From Candidatus Aminicenantota bacterium (GTDB lineage: Bacteria > Acidobacteriota > Aminicenantia > Aminicenantales > Aminicenantaceae), in contig DRHQ01000091.1 in the NCBI GenBank assembly GCA_011049545.1, forward strand, positions 1-64,000: DNA of 64,000 bases, in the 5' to 3' direction. The notes under the pieces are model-generated. The model was not told the DNA's origin and ran no database searches. It saw nothing but the letters and a program-made list of their open reading frames with translations. The position numbers were made by a program, and so were the translations under genes. Of the stretch, positions 25,052-32,389 are shown in pieces. Positions within the stretch are counted from its first letter, which is position 1; each line of letters begins with the position of its first letter.

Positions 25052-25492
25052 ATGGACAAGCTAAAAAAGACAGATAAAAGACGGATACGACACAGGCATG
25101 GAGGTTACACATATTTGACCACTGGAGAGTTACCAGAGTATCGGCAATATATCAAAAAATACCTGACTGACGTCCGAGAAGGCATGATTAAAGACATAGG
25201 CCCAGAAGAGAAGGACTTGACGACTGCGCAGATCATTCTCGTTGATAGGCTGATATCGCTTCTGGGTGTGATTAGGCTGATTGAGGAGAAGGCAAAGGAA
25301 GACGGAGTTTTCAGAGGGCGAGACTTAATTCCAAGTCTCAAGGCTTCTTATATTGCATATAACAACACAGTGAGGTTGACGCTTGAGAAGCTGGGGATAG
25401 ACAAGAGAATGGGAGATCGAGTCCTTACACCATTGGAGATAGCGACTGAATTTGATAAGGAGAAGAAGGCAAGGGAGAAGAAAAATGAATGA
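25052..25492 (+). CDS. Putative small terminase subunit
   Basis: A 146-residue, mostly helical protein with a basic N-terminus (MDKLKKTDKRRIRHRHGG). A C-terminal segment, SLKASYIAYNNTVRLTLEKLGI, resembles the oligomerisation helix region of some P27-type small terminases. It stands two genes ahead of the large terminase, the usual place for terS, and overlaps the next gene by 8 bp. No DNA-binding motif is obvious, so the call is positional. Alternatives are a generic packaging-associated or recombination protein. Confidence 0.5.
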   Translation: MDKLKKTDKRRIRHRHGGYTYLTTGELPEYRQYIKKYLTDVREGMIKDIGPEEKDLTTAQIILVDRLISLLGVIRLIEEKAKEDGVFRGRDLIPSLKASYIAYNNTVRLTLEKLGIDKRMGDRVLTPLEIATEFDKEKKAREKKNE

Positions 25493-26030
25493 GACACTAA
25501 AAACTTTCGATTATATCTATGAGGAAAGCAAGGAAGGAAACACTATCAAAGTGTTCCGATTCATAATCCAGAAAGATGAAGGTCAGGTTTTTATCCGCAT
25601 AGAGGAATATGGGTCACCAGGAGGCAAGCCGGGTCCTTTTATGTGCAAAGGTTTGCGTGGACTCAATCTAAAGCCTGAGATTTTGCCAGATATGATCTCG
25701 GCTCTTAGGAAAATAATCTCCAGGATATCAAAAAAAGAGTCCAATATAATAGAGAAAAGCAAGCGCATCCTGATTTTCGATGCAGGTGCTTACGGATCAG
25801 CAGCGGTTCGGCCGTTTACGATTAGGTTCCAAGACTACCCTTCAAGAGGACCCTCTGTCATAATAAAACGGCAACAAAAGGACTCGAATTTACCCGCTTG
25901 CCAGCAAGAATGGCATAGTCTGCAGTCCGATCGTAGTACCGGGAGAGCCAGAATACCTATCAATGTATTGCCTAAATTTATCGACGCTCTGCAGCAGGCC
26001 CAGGAAATCTTAGAGGAGATAGAAAAATGA
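25485..26030 (+). CDS. Unknown protein with two PC4-like beta-strand/helix repeats
   Basis: The start at 25485 follows AAGGGAGAAG and gives 181 residues. The protein appears to be an internal duplication: residues about 18-75 (VFRFIIQKDEGQVFIRIEEYG ending LPDMISALRKI) and about 110-180 (FTIRFQDYPSRGPSVIIKRQQ ending LPKFIDALQQAQEIL). Each half has antiparallel strands followed by a helix, the pattern of a PC4-type ssDNA-binding unit. It overlaps the large terminase by ATGA and the gene before by 8 bp, so it belongs to the packaging operon. Function is inferred; a fused-dimer ssDNA-binding protein is one idea. Confidence 0.5.
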   Translation: MNETLKTFDYIYEESKEGNTIKVFRFIIQKDEGQVFIRIEEYGSPGGKPGPFMCKGLRGLNLKPEILPDMISALRKIISRISKKESNIIEKSKRILIFDAGAYGSAAVRPFTIRFQDYPSRGPSVIIKRQQKDSNLPACQQEWHSLQSDRSTGRARIPINVLPKFIDALQQAQEILEEIEK

Positions 26031-27481
26031 ATATCATCGAAGCGCTGCATGGCGATAATTGCTTCAAGCCTCTATTCAAGGATATAGAGACCTGGCACTC
26101 ATGGGAGGTCTATCTTCAAGCGCTGTTCGGTCTGCCGATTGAGGACAAGAAGGACAGGAAGTTATTCAAGAGCTGCACAGGACTAAAGTCTCACGCAGGC
26201 AAACAGGTGAAGGAGTCATTTGTCATCTGCGGCCGGCGATCAGGCAAGAGTTTTGTCTCTTCAATCATCGCTGTTTACATAGCGACGTTTAAGGACTGGT
26301 CTAGGTTCCTGAGTCCCGGAGAGCGGGGATACATCTTCATAATAGCCAATGATAAGAGCCAGGCGCGGATTGTCAAAAATTATGTGTCAGGCATTCTCAA
26401 AAGTCAGGCGAGTTTTCAACGGCTGGTCTCAAAGGACTTGACATGGGAAGTAGAGCTAAAAAATCAGGTCTCGATCATGGTCAAGACCGCATCTTTCAGG
26501 ACTCTTAGAGGCTATACTTTACTGGCAGCTATCCTTGAAGAGATCGCCTTCTGGCGCAGTGAGGAGTCGGCAAATCCTGACAAAGAGATCTTGGCTGCCG
26601 TGAGGCCGTCGTTGGCCACGATTCCCGACTCGCTTTTGATTGGCATAAGTACGCCTTATTCGAGAGCTGGTGTTCTCTTTGAGATGTGGAAGAAGCACTA
26701 CGGAAAGTCTGGAGGGCCTTTAATTTGGAAGGCAAAAACAACTAGCATGAACCCTACGATTGACACTCAGATTATCCAAGATGCGTTGAAAGACGATCCG
26801 AGCGCTGCCCGGGCTGAATGGGAAGCTGAATTTAGAACAGACATTGAGGCTTTTTTGCCTCCTGAGGTTATCGAAGTTGTTGTCATTCCTGGACGCTATG
26901 AGTTGCCTAAAATTAAGGATTGCAAATACTCTGCCTTTGCCGATCCCAGTGGCGGAAGGCAGGACTCTTTCACTTTGGGAATTGCGCACAAGGATAAAGA
27001 CGGCAAGATTGTCCTGGACGTTCTTAGAGAGCGACGGCCGCCATTTCAGCCTAAAGTCGTTGTCTCGGAATTCTCAGAGACTTTAAAAGCCTATGGAATC
27101 ACTCAGATTGAGTCGGATCGATATGCCGGCGAGTGGGTTACTGAGGCTTTTCGTGATCATGGCATTCGGGTTAAAAATAGCGAGTTATCAGCATCAGAAA
27201 TTTATCTCTCTTTCCTTCCTTTAATTGCAAACGGGACTATTGAGCTACTGGATAACAAGAGGCTCAAGGCGCAGCTGGCGGGCTTGGAGAGAAAGACAAG
27301 GTCTGGCGGTAAGGACTCAATCACTCATTATCCCGGCGGTCATGATGACCTGGCAAACGCGGCGGCCGGTGCTTGTGTTATGACTTCCAAGCCAAAAATT
27401 AGTCCCAGGATATGGCGGGTGGATGATTCAAGGCGAGGCTTTGGAGGCTTTAAGGAGACGCCCAAACCTGGATTTAGATAA
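26027..27481 (+). CDS. Phage terminase large subunit
   Basis: A 484-residue protein with a two-domain TerL architecture. The ATPase has Walker A GRRSGKS at 69-75, Walker B with the catalytic acids AAILEEIAFW near residue 170, and coupling motif LLIGISTPYS near 205. The RNase-H-like nuclease begins with Asp306 (AFADPSGG), continues with IESDRYAG and ends with His439-Asp440-Asp441 (GGHDDLANAAAG). TerL translocates DNA into a prohead and cuts it. All motifs are intact and the length is normal. It overlaps the upstream gene by 4 bp and is followed 12 bp later by a prohead protease, with no portal gene between. Confidence 0.95.
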   Translation: MNIIEALHGDNCFKPLFKDIETWHSWEVYLQALFGLPIEDKKDRKLFKSCTGLKSHAGKQVKESFVICGRRSGKSFVSSIIAVYIATFKDWSRFLSPGERGYIFIIANDKSQARIVKNYVSGILKSQASFQRLVSKDLTWEVELKNQVSIMVKTASFRTLRGYTLLAAILEEIAFWRSEESANPDKEILAAVRPSLATIPDSLLIGISTPYSRAGVLFEMWKKHYGKSGGPLIWKAKTTSMNPTIDTQIIQDALKDDPSAARAEWEAEFRTDIEAFLPPEVIEVVVIPGRYELPKIKDCKYSAFADPSGGRQDSFTLGIAHKDKDGKIVLDVLRERRPPFQPKVVVSEFSETLKAYGITQIESDRYAGEWVTEAFRDHGIRVKNSELSASEIYLSFLPLIANGTIELLDNKRLKAQLAGLERKTRSGGKDSITHYPGGHDDLANAAAGACVMTSKPKISPRIWRVDDSRRGFGGFKETPKPGFR

Positions 27482-27493
27482 GGAGGTAAAGAA

Positions 27494-28090
27494 ATGGAGA
27501 AGAAAGAATTTTTATTCGATATCAAAAAGCTGTCGGACGATGGCGAGCTTTCGGGCTACGCAGCTGTGTTCGGAATTGTCGACTTAGGTGGTGACATAAT
27601 CGAGCGTGGCGCATTTAAACAAACGATCAAGGAGCATGATGGCGTTTTTCCGATGACCTGGTATCACGATGTGCGAGATCCGATCGGCGCGGTTAAAGTG
27701 CGCGAAGATGAACATGGATTATTTATAAAAGGGCGATTAAATCTTGCTGTGCAGTCGGCTAAAGAGAAGCATGCGCTTATGAAACAAGGTGTCATAAAGG
27801 CCCTCTCCTTTGGGTTTGATACCGTGAAACATGAATGGGATGAGATAGGCAAGCAAACGATAAGACATTTGAAAGAAGTTAAACTCTATGAGGTGGCGCC
27901 CGTTCTTTTTCCGATGCAGCTACAGGCGCAGATCACAGATGTTAAATCGTTCGAGGATGGCTCGGTTGGTGCGACGTTCAATACATCCGGACCTTATGCG
28001 GCGATCATAAAAACGCTCAGCGAGATGAATGCGGCATTGAAGAAAGACGAGAAGAGCGATAAGAAAGAGCCGCTCAGGCTCGTCTATTGA
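27494..28090 (+). CDS. HK97-family prohead protease
   Basis: A 198-residue protein matching the U35/HK97 prohead protease family: GELSGYAAVFGIVDLGGDIIERGAF at the start, WYHDVRDPIG with the likely catalytic His58, and IKALSFGF with the likely nucleophile Ser105. The family cleaves scaffold and major capsid protein during head maturation. The gene has AAGGAGG and directly follows TerL. Its normal substrate, an HK97-fold major capsid protein, is not recognisable in the element, so it may act on a helper phage's capsid or be a relic. Confidence 0.9.
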   Translation: MEKKEFLFDIKKLSDDGELSGYAAVFGIVDLGGDIIERGAFKQTIKEHDGVFPMTWYHDVRDPIGAVKVREDEHGLFIKGRLNLAVQSAKEKHALMKQGVIKALSFGFDTVKHEWDEIGKQTIRHLKEVKLYEVAPVLFPMQLQAQITDVKSFEDGSVGATFNTSGPYAAIIKTLSEMNAALKKDEKSDKKEPLRLVY

Positions 28091-28105
28091 ACGAGAACGG
28101 AGGCA

Positions 28106-28486
28106 ATGAAAATGGTTAAAGTTAAAAGAAAATCTAAGGCCGAACGCGCAGGCTGGGAGGCATTGAAGCGCAAATTAGCAGATGAACGGCCACGCGAGGG
28201 TCGCGGGCTATGTGCCGCTTTGGGCATAAACCCGTTTAAGACGACTTTGTTAGGGCGCTGGGGGCGGCCAATGCGCCCTGTTGTGTTAAAAAGAAAAGGC
28301 GCAAAAGACAAGGAGATGATCTCGCTCACGGTCATGAAAAGCTGCTATGTGCCGGACGGGACAGAAAAATTCCCCGACCTCAGAGTAAGCCTGAATGCGG
28401 GAACTACTTATAGTATCCCCGTTTCCGTGGCTGAAGTGTTACTTAAAAAGAGATTGGCCGTGAGACGCAAGACGACCAGAATATAA
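28106..28486 (+). CDS. Small basic protein of unknown function in the head-gene position
   Basis: 126 residues with GGAGG before two candidate starts (28106, 28112). The first 75 residues are strongly basic (KVKRKSKAERAGWEALKRKL). The last 45 have a beta pattern ending GTTYSIPVSVAEVLLKKRLA, which resembles small phage head or connector-type proteins with an AG-x-x-(Y/V)-x-(V/I)P motif followed by a helix (DUF7302-like). It lies between the protease and a coiled-coil gene. I cannot assign a function. Confidence 0.55.
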   Translation: MKMVKVKRKSKAERAGWEALKRKLADERPREGRGLCAALGINPFKTTLLGRWGRPMRPVVLKRKGAKDKEMISLTVMKSCYVPDGTEKFPDLRVSLNAGTTYSIPVSVAEVLLKKRLAVRRKTTRI

Positions 28487-28501
28487 AAGGAGGTAAAACA
28501 A

Positions 28502-29080
28502 ATGAAAAACGTTGAAGCCTACAGGCGCTTGGCTAAAAAAGTCGCCGATTATAATCTCAGAGAGCTTAGCGGAGAGCTAAAGGAGGCGCAGAGAAAACAA
28601 AACACGCTTGAAGAGGAAGCTTTAAAGGCTGAAATTTTGGAAGATAAGAATTGGGAAGCAAAGAGGGATGAGGCGAGGCAAAACCGCGAGAAAGTCGATG
28701 CGATTAAAAAGAAAATCGATGTAAGCAAAGAGGCTGCTGGAATTCTACAGGAGCAACAGCAAAAGATTAGCAGGGCGGCAAAGAAAGAGGTGGAGGCGGA
28801 GTATCGGCCTGCCTTCGAGGCAAAAGCCAGGGAGCTGTTGAAGAAGGCGCGAGAGACGGAGAAAGTGGAATTGGAGCTCGAGCAGATCATAGGAGAAGCA
28901 AATAGTTTATGCAAAGAGCTTGATTCTCATTCGCCACATGCAATTGCGCTTGAGTCTATCATTTTTCATTCTCTCCGTCTCATCGCACACGGAGGTTATG
29001 GTCAGCGCGGCGAACTCTGCGATAGCCCTTTAATGAAATTTATAGAGGATTGCAAAGAGGCAGGCATCAAGATTGACTGA
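28502..29080 (+). CDS. Coiled-coil protein, possible scaffold-like
   Basis: A 192-residue, strongly charged protein. Residues about 15-145 are almost continuous heptad-type helix (LSGELKEAQRKQNTLEEEAL and on), followed by a small C-terminal region with CKELDSHSPHAIALESIIFH. It has a perfect AAAGGAGG. Location directly after a prohead protease and the charged helical composition are those of a scaffolding protein, the natural substrate of such a protease, but nothing more specific supports it. Confidence 0.55.
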   Translation: MKNVEAYRRLAKKVADYNLRELSGELKEAQRKQNTLEEEALKAEILEDKNWEAKRDEARQNREKVDAIKKKIDVSKEAAGILQEQQQKISRAAKKEVEAEYRPAFEAKARELLKKARETEKVELELEQIIGEANSLCKELDSHSPHAIALESIIFHSLRLIAHGGYGQRGELCDSPLMKFIEDCKEAGIKID

Positions 29081-29501
29081 GTTTTATTACAAAGAGATCA
29101 CCGACGACGAGGTCGATGCGCCGAAACTCGCGCGTGCGAAGTATGTGCTGGCGTATTGCCAAAAGGTCCTTTCGCTTTCTATGATCATTATCAAGTGGTG
29201 CGTTGAGATCGACAAAGCGACCTACGATAGCTGCGGTAAAAGTCCATTCGGCGAGGTGGTTAAAACGCTTAAGGGAATGAACGTGTGGCGAGAGGAGTTT
29301 GACGGCATGACGAAGTTGGTGAGCCAAAGAAACGTTATTTGGATTCGGGCCGATATCCCGGTTGATATGATCACTGAGACTGTAGCGCATGAGTGCAAAC
29401 ATGTTAGTGATTTTGCCCGTTATGGGATATTCAATAAGCAAGAAGAGGAAAGAAGGGCGGATAACTTTGGCCGGAAAGTAATGAGAGAGATCTGGGAATG
29501 A
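29073..29501 (+). CDS. HExxH zinc-peptidase-like protein (ImmA/IrrE-like possibility)
   Basis: 142 residues, starting at TTG 29073 and overlapping the previous gene by 8 bp. His106-Glu-Cys-Lys-His110 (VAHECKHVSD) is an HExxH zinc motif, and the acidic segment EEERRADNFGRKVM 14 residues later could give the third ligand as in ImmA/IrrE-type and other gluzincins. ImmA-type peptidases cleave phage repressors. The upstream half is mixed alpha/beta with no HTH. It ends the rightward packaging operon before a convergent terminator. Confidence 0.65.
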   Translation: MTEFYYKEITDDEVDAPKLARAKYVLAYCQKVLSLSMIIIKWCVEIDKATYDSCGKSPFGEVVKTLKGMNVWREEFDGMTKLVSQRNVIWIRADIPVDMITETVAHECKHVSDFARYGIFNKQEEERRADNFGRKVMREIWE

Positions 29502-29566
29502 ATAAAATTTTGGAGGTTTAAATGACAATCCTACCGCTAAAAGTCAATCTCTCCCCAGAGAGAAAG

Positions 29567-29584
29567 AAGGGAAAATTTTCCCCT
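29567..29584. terminator. Palindrome GGGAAAATTTTCCC between convergent genes
   Basis: Perfect 14-bp palindrome (29569-29582) ending 6 bp before the stop of the leftward HTH gene and 67 bp after the rightward peptidase gene. The centre is A4T4. It could act as a bidirectional terminator or as a protein-binding site. Confidence 0.35.
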
Positions 29585-29588
29585 TTTA

Positions 29589-29783
29589 TCAATCAATTCT
29601 CCCGTTTCCGTAAATGTTGTTATTTTCAATGAACTCTTCGACATCGCTTTCAGGAATCAAAAACTGTTTCCCGACCCATATGCATTTTTTGAATTTCCCT
29701 TTTTTTATATACATGCGGATTGTCGGGATGCCGCATCTCAGAATCTCGGCCACCTCCGCGGTTGTCAGTAGTTTATCCTTCAT
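29589..29783 (-). CDS. HTH_17 (excisionase-type) DNA-binding protein
   Basis: The start at 29783 follows GGAG at 8-base spacing and yields 64 residues; the longer frame to 29897 crosses a palindromic repeat and lacks a ribosome site. The product is a winged helix: KLLTTAEVAEILRCGIPTIRMYIKKGKFKKCIWVGKQFLIPESDVEEFI. It is a second excisionase-like protein in the element, on the opposite strand, so one may be the directionality factor and the other a regulator. Confidence 0.82.
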   Translation of the reverse strand: MKDKLLTTAEVAEILRCGIPTIRMYIKKGKFKKCIWVGKQFLIPESDVEEFIENNNIYGNGRID

Positions 29784-29845
29784 TTCCATCGCTCCAAAAA
29801 TGCACATGATACAGGAATCCACCATGGTCGTGTCAAGCAGAAATT

Positions 29846-29875
29846 TGGATGGGTAGGGGTTTGATAAATCAAACC
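29846..29875. repeat. Chromosomal palindromic repeat inside the mobile element
   Basis: TAGGGGTTTGATAAATCAAACCCACAG is a full copy of the palindromic family found across the chromosome, here upstream of the leftward HTH gene inside the element. Confidence 0.88.
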
Positions 29876-30074
29876 CACAGATGGCAAAGGTTCTCAAATT
29901 GAGAAGCTGATAAAAAGCCAGCGAGTCAAAAGAATATCAAAAGCGTGAAATCACGCCTTTGAAAAAAGACTGGGGCGACTAAGGAGGTATGATTCATAAA
30001 CCTGTAAATAAAATTTTACGGATTCTCCTTCTTCAAGAAAAAGTAGCCTGTCCCCATTTTTTGAAAACAAAGAC

Positions 30075-30103
30075 TTGACAATAGTCATCATTTTTTCTAT
30101 ATT
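30075..30103 (+). promoter_or_regulatory. Sigma-70-type promoter of the right-arm gene cluster
   Basis: TTGACA (30075-30080), 17-bp spacer, TATATT (30098-30103), 17 bp before the ATG at 30121. It is one of the best promoters in the element. Confidence 0.78.
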
Positions 30104-30120
30104 AACTTAGAGAGGCGAAC

Positions 30121-30312
30121 ATGGAAGATAAGTTAATCGAAGATTTAAAACAGGTCCTGGAAGAGAAAAAGTTATCAGCGATCACTGCTGCTATGTTTAT
30201 CGAGGCTACCCCGAGGCAAGTCTATCGCTGGCTGAAATATGAGAATAGGCCGACTTTAATCTTCAGGAAAGCGATCAAACGAGGCATCGAGAGGATGAAA
30301 AAGCTGCCATAG
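30121..30312 (+). CDS. Small HTH regulator
   Basis: 63 residues: LKQVLEEKKLSAITAAMFIEATPRQVYRWLKYENRPT is a helix-turn-helix of the kind found in small phage regulators, followed by a basic helix (FRKAIKRGIERMKKLP). It is first behind a strong promoter, so it probably controls the following small genes or is a constitutive lysogeny factor. Confidence 0.72.
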   Translation: MEDKLIEDLKQVLEEKKLSAITAAMFIEATPRQVYRWLKYENRPTLIFRKAIKRGIERMKKLP

Positions 30313-30319
30313 GGGGAAG

Positions 30320-30400
30320 ATGACACATACAAATACCATTAGTGGCATTGAGGTCGTCGCTCTATGGCGGTCTGAGAGGCTTGTTTATCAGGGGAGGTGA
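30320..30400 (+). CDS. Possible 26-residue peptide (tentative)
   Basis: A short frame after AGGGGGAAG, ending 3 bp before the next start so the two could be coupled. No similarity is recognised. It is reported only because spacing and ribosome site fit. Confidence 0.2.
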   Translation: MTHTNTISGIEVVALWRSERLVYQGR

Positions 30401-30403
30401 GAA

Positions 30404-30697
30404 ATGACCAGAATTAAGTCCCCGCTTCATCCAAATATCGTAGTTCCGAAAGGTAAGTTCTGCGATTTGGGAATAGAGGCACAGGAAATAATAACCGCAC
30501 ACGCAGAAATCATCGTTAAAAAGATGGGAACGGGCAGTGAAGAGTTAGAAGGAGACCCCGTCAAGGCCACCATCGAACTGTTGGAGAAGGGGCTTCTGCG
30601 TATCGTTCATGTCGAGGAGTCTGGAGGAATTATCTTCGAACTTTTTAATTTTGAGACTGGGCAGTATGTTCAGCTTCGTCCCCAAACAGAACATTGA
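30404..30697 (+). CDS. Unrecognised small protein, 97 residues
   Basis: GGGGAGG precedes the start. The central part (QEIITAHAEIIVKKMGTGSE) is helical; the end (GLLRIVHVEESGGIIFELFN, then FETGQYVQL) is a beta meander. No family is recognised. It belongs to the run of small right-arm genes 30121-31720, all with strong ribosome sites and short gaps. Confidence 0.6.
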   Translation: MTRIKSPLHPNIVVPKGKFCDLGIEAQEIITAHAEIIVKKMGTGSEELEGDPVKATIELLEKGLLRIVHVEESGGIIFELFNFETGQYVQLRPQTEH

Positions 30698-30710
30698 GAG
30701 GAGATGAGAA

Positions 30711-30935
30711 ATGATCAAAAAAACCATAAAAACTGAGATGTATTTCCCGGTCAAAATTAAATACGATAGAAAGACTAATTGTTATGCTTCAATCTGCCCT
30801 TCTCTGGGTGTGGCGTCTCAAGGCAAAACCGAAAAAGAGGCAGAGACCAATATAAAAGAAGCCCTTGAATTATTCATCGTCGCTTATTTGGAGATAAATT
30901 TAAAAGTTAAAATTCCTTCGCCTTTTTTAAGGTGA
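30711..30935 (+). CDS. HicB-like (RNase H-fold) antitoxin-type protein, no HicA partner
   Basis: 74 residues. FPVKIKYDRKTNCYASICPSLGVASQGKTEKEAETNIKEALELFI is the HicB N-terminal domain, which in type II toxin-antitoxin pairs neutralises the HicA RNase. The C-terminal DNA-binding part is missing, and neither neighbour looks like HicA (a short basic dsRBD-like protein with a catalytic His). It may be a solitary regulator or an anti-toxin decoy. Confidence 0.75.
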   Translation: MIKKTIKTEMYFPVKIKYDRKTNCYASICPSLGVASQGKTEKEAETNIKEALELFIVAYLEINLKVKIPSPFLR

Positions 30936-30953
30936 AAAAGGAGGCAATAAATA

Positions 30954-31154
30954 ATGAAAGAAAAAAACCAGACCAGCATGGAGGCCAAAGACCTAACCGA
31001 AAAACTCGTATTCGACATGGGAATGGAGCTTCTCAAACCAGTGATCAACAACCATCAGGACGAGTTGGATGAACTCCTAAAAAAGCGGATCGACGATTCG
31101 ATAACAAACAAAGAGATTTTTGACCGGCTCATCGAATTGAAAAAAGAGACATGA
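30954..31154 (+). CDS. Unrecognised acidic helical protein, 66 residues
   Basis: AAAAGGAGG before the start. Entirely helical and charged (MEAKDLTEKLVFDMGMELLKPV, LDELLKKRIDDSITNKEI). The stop is immediately followed by the next ATG. No homologue recognised. Confidence 0.55.
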   Translation: MKEKNQTSMEAKDLTEKLVFDMGMELLKPVINNHQDELDELLKKRIDDSITNKEIFDRLIELKKET

Positions 31155-31409
31155 ATGTTAAAGAAAAAAGGGCCGATGACTCGGAAGCCAGTCGACCCGA
31201 AGCGCAAAGCCAAAGCCAAGCGCCTTTTGGATTCTAAACAACTTCTAAGCGAAAATCAAGAAATCCTATTGAAATTCGACAAGAACCATCCAGGCATGAC
31301 GTTAGATGAGACCGATGCGGTCCTGACTTTTGTTCGCTGGCTGGAGGATAAAGATTATATCATTTTTGATGCGAAAAGGATGGTCAGAATGAGGCTTGAG
31401 GTCGGCTAA
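31155..31409 (+). CDS. Unrecognised small basic protein, 84 residues
   Basis: Begins directly after the previous stop. A basic N-terminus (KKKGPMTRKPVDPKRKAKAK) is followed by a compact helical part with LTFVRWLEDKDYIIFDAKRM. No family recognised. It is probably translated by coupling. Confidence 0.55.
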   Translation: MLKKKGPMTRKPVDPKRKAKAKRLLDSKQLLSENQEILLKFDKNHPGMTLDETDAVLTFVRWLEDKDYIIFDAKRMVRMRLEVG

Positions 31410-31426
31410 GAAAAATGGAGGTTAAG

Positions 31427-31720
31427 ATGAAAAAATCATCAGAACTTAAAATGAGAGGCGAATCAATAACGTCTCTTTTCTTTACTGAAAAAAAGCCTCT
31501 GTTCATTGTCGCTGGAAAAAGTTGGCGAGGTGATCTGGATGATGAGATCGGAATCAAAACGAGCGAACTTCAATTTCGGCTTGAGATCCATTTGTCCAGG
31601 GAGAACCTGAAAAGGCTTTCTATTGTGATTCAAGAGCGATTAAAGGACAACGTTGAATCGGCGGTTTTTTCGCAGAACAGAAAACTTCATTTGAATCTAA
31701 AAAAAGCTGAATCTGCTTGA
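31427..31720 (+). CDS. Unrecognised small protein, 97 residues
   Basis: The start at 31427 follows GGAGGTTAAG; an ATG at 31415 lies on the ribosome site itself. The sequence alternates strands and helices (KPLFIVAGKSWRGDLDDEI, LQFRLEIHLSRENLKRLSIV). The last gene of the small-gene run, followed by a GC-rich hairpin. Confidence 0.55.
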   Translation: MKKSSELKMRGESITSLFFTEKKPLFIVAGKSWRGDLDDEIGIKTSELQFRLEIHLSRENLKRLSIVIQERLKDNVESAVFSQNRKLHLNLKKAESA

Positions 31721-31732
31721 TTCTTCCACCAG

Positions 31733-31752
31733 GGCCAGGCGAGATCCTGGCC
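31733..31752 (+). terminator. GC-rich hairpin GGCCAGG-N6-CCTGGCC
   Basis: Perfect 7-bp stem (31733-31739 with 31746-31752), no T-tract after it, between the small-gene run and the membrane-protein gene. It may be a weak terminator or a processing/attenuation element. Confidence 0.4.
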
Positions 31753-31799
31753 TGAAATAGAGGGATTAAACAATAATAAAAAATAAAAGGAGGTAGATT

Positions 31800-32357
31800 A
31801 TGAAAGGGTGGATATTGGCAAATATAATGTCGCTGTTGAACCTTTTAGCTTTAATTGCAATTTCTATCTTTGGAAGGAATTGGGTAAATAAAAAAAATGA
31901 GGAAATAAAATCTCTTTATTCTAAGGAACAATTCATTCATAAGCTTCAATTTGAAAAAGAATTCAAGATATATTTAAACTTATGGGAAAAATTAATTAGT
32001 TTAAAAAATTCGGCTGAATTAGTTACTCTCCATGATGCCCTTAAAACGAAGGGAGAGCATAAAAAAGAAATTGAAGGCCAAATAATTATAAAGTTAATAG
32101 ACGATATTAATAATGTTAAAAGAACGACTGAGAACAATAGACCTTTTTATGATGAAGAGATTTATAATAATGCTTTAAAAATTATAGAATCAACAAAAAC
32201 TTTTGTTGGCCGTTCTGAAGATCTTGGAAAAGAAAAAATTGAACATCTTTTAAAATTAGTTAAAAGTGAAAGTCAAATTTATAAAATAATTGACTCTATA
32301 GAAAAAGCTATTCGCAAACGAATTCGTAATATTGGGGAAGCAAAACTGATTGGATAA
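31800..32357 (+). CDS. Membrane-anchored helical protein, 185 residues (unknown)
   Basis: One N-terminal membrane helix (about 4-26, ILANIMSLLNLLALIAISIF) and a long charged helical cytoplasmic part. Strongly AT-rich codon use, unlike the packaging block. It has AAAGGAGG and sits just before the integrase, the second usual place for cargo genes. No family recognised; an exclusion or defence role is a guess. Confidence 0.65.
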   Translation: MKGWILANIMSLLNLLALIAISIFGRNWVNKKNEEIKSLYSKEQFIHKLQFEKEFKIYLNLWEKLISLKNSAELVTLHDALKTKGEHKKEIEGQIIIKLIDDINNVKRTTENNRPFYDEEIYNNALKIIESTKTFVGRSEDLGKEKIEHLLKLVKSESQIYKIIDSIEKAIRKRIRNIGEAKLIG

Positions 32358-32389
32358 TCTACCAACTTATGAATAAATAGAGGTGAATC

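Larger units (their letters stand above)
29790..30120. other. Gene-poor stretch upstream of the small right-arm genes
   Basis: No supported gene. It contains the palindromic repeat (29846-29875), the perfect 14-bp inverted repeat GCGTGAAATCACGC (29943-29956), an AAAAAGTAGCCTGTCCCC motif near 30040 related to the REP-like arms, and the promoter at 30075-30103. A 29-codon frame after AAGGAGG (29989) is noted and not called. Confidence 0.6.

Noticed and set aside
29989-30078. A 29-codon frame after AAGGAGG in the mobile element
   Set aside because: Good ribosome site, but it runs through an AAAAAGTAGCCTGTCCCC repeat arm and into the -35 box of the next promoter.
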